DNA from: Flammeovirga kamogawensis
GTDB lineage: Bacteria; Bacteroidota; Bacteroidia; Cytophagales; Flammeovirgaceae
DNA: 64,000 nucleotides
Assembly (NCBI RefSeq): GCF_018736065.1
Contig: NZ_CP076130.1
Coordinates: forward strand, 72,001-136,000
Reading direction: 5' to 3'
Part shown: piece after piece, positions 63,590 to 64,000 of the stretch
Numbering within the stretch: position 1 is the first letter of the stretch
How the letters are laid out: each line of letters starts with the position of its first letter
Program-made: the position numbers and the translations under genes
The notes under the pieces: model-generated
Database searches by the model: none
What the model was told of the DNA's origin: nothing
What the model saw: only the letters and a program-made list of their open reading frames with translations

Positions 63590-64000
63590 ATGAAAAAATA
63601 TTTTGTACTACTAATGATGTTGGGACTTGTCCCTAATTTTATTTTCTCACAAGATAAACGACCAAATATTGTATTTCTACTTGCCGATGATTTAGGGTAT
63701 GGAGAACTTGGTTGTTATGGTCAGGAAGTGATAAAAACGCCTAATTTAGATGCTCTTGCAAAAAAGGGAATCCGTTTTACAAACTTCTATTCAGGAAGCC
63801 CAGTATGTTCGCCTTCAAGAGCAGTTTTAATGACGGGTGTAAACTCTAGTCGAAACGCAATTAGAGGGAATAATGGGTATTATATAGAAGATGATAATTT
63901 TGAGAGGGTTTCTTTATCAAAAGAAGATAAAACACTAGGTGAAGTTTTGAAAAAGGCAGGCTACCAAACGGCTTTTATTGGAAAATGGCATTTGGGTGTT
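63590..64000 (+). CDS. Secreted sulfatase, 3' end beyond the window
   Basis: 137 residues are visible. A signal peptide (1-20, NFIFSQ) is followed by LADDLGYGELGCYG, the formylglycine cysteine C73 in CSPSR, and GKWHLG at the window edge. It is arylsulfatase A-like. It follows the two flavoprotein genes in the same direction after 325 bases and may belong to the same locus. Confidence 0.92.
   Translation, partial: MKKYFVLLMMLGLVPNFIFSQDKRPNIVFLLADDLGYGELGCYGQEVIKTPNLDALAKKGIRFTNFYSGSPVCSPSRAVLMTGVNSSRNAIRGNNGYYIEDDNFERVSLSKEDKTLGEVLKKAGYQTAFIGKWHLGV

Noticed and set aside
1-64000. tRNA, rRNA, CRISPR arrays, insertion sequences
   Set aside because: No cloverleaf, rRNA block, regularly spaced repeat or transposase was seen on either strand by reading; a dedicated scan could still find a small one.

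Overview
The window is AT-rich DNA from a marine, polysaccharide-degrading Bacteroidota. The evidence is a set of secreted sulfatases, a hybrid two-component regulator with a Reg_prop/Y_Y_Y sensor, type IX secretion (T9SS) C-terminal sorting domains, a GLPGLI-family protein, Bacteroidota-style TonB-plug/barrel proteins, and possible promoters of the TAnnTTTG type. A Cytophagales genus such as Flammeovirga would fit, but the genus is an inference. I found no tRNA, rRNA, CRISPR array or intact insertion sequence.

Layout. 1-1329 is the 3' part of an M61 peptidase, followed by a lone sulfatase (1617-3026). RiPP cluster 1 lies on the minus strand (3148-9945): outer-membrane plug/barrel protein, 63-residue Cys-rich precursor, radical SAM/SPASM maturase, C39-peptidase ABC exporter, and a broken small gene at the end. 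10651-13568 holds a secreted M48 protease, a beta-barrel protein and a coiled-coil protein. 13863-18383 is a GH2 plus sulfatase pair. 18515-26022 holds a head-GIN-like lipoprotein, a giant leucine-rich-repeat T9SS protein, a DUF4846 protein and an acidic lipoprotein. 26891-28366 is a sulfatase and 28792-29580 an alpha/beta hydrolase with a TTG start. Cluster 2 (29924-36943, minus) holds a plug/barrel protein, a C39 ABC exporter, a thioredoxin-like lipoprotein, a GLPGLI protein, a previously uncalled 49-residue double-glycine precursor (36076-36225) and a membrane protein.

38148-64000 is mostly a sulfated-galactan utilisation locus: GH2, sulfatase, GH110, hybrid two-component regulator, second GH110, two sulfatases, a 988-residue propeller protein resembling a GH150 lambda-carrageenase, a small T9SS protein, then (after an S41 peptidase and a thioredoxin) a Tat-type FAD oxidoreductase, a protein with a flavinylation-like motif, and the start of a seventh sulfatase.

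How it may work together (inference). The GH150-like enzyme would cut a highly sulfated carrageenan. Sulfatases would strip sulfate, GH110 enzymes would remove alpha-1,3-galactose and GH2 enzymes beta-galactose, with the hybrid regulator sensing a released oligosaccharide. No GH16 kappa-/iota-type carrageenase, anhydrogalactosidase or SusC/SusD pair is visible, so lambda-carrageenan (no anhydrogalactose) is a better candidate than kappa or iota. The two peptide clusters look like independent export systems for small modified or disulfide-bonded peptides. Both have a strong hairpin directly after the precursor gene.
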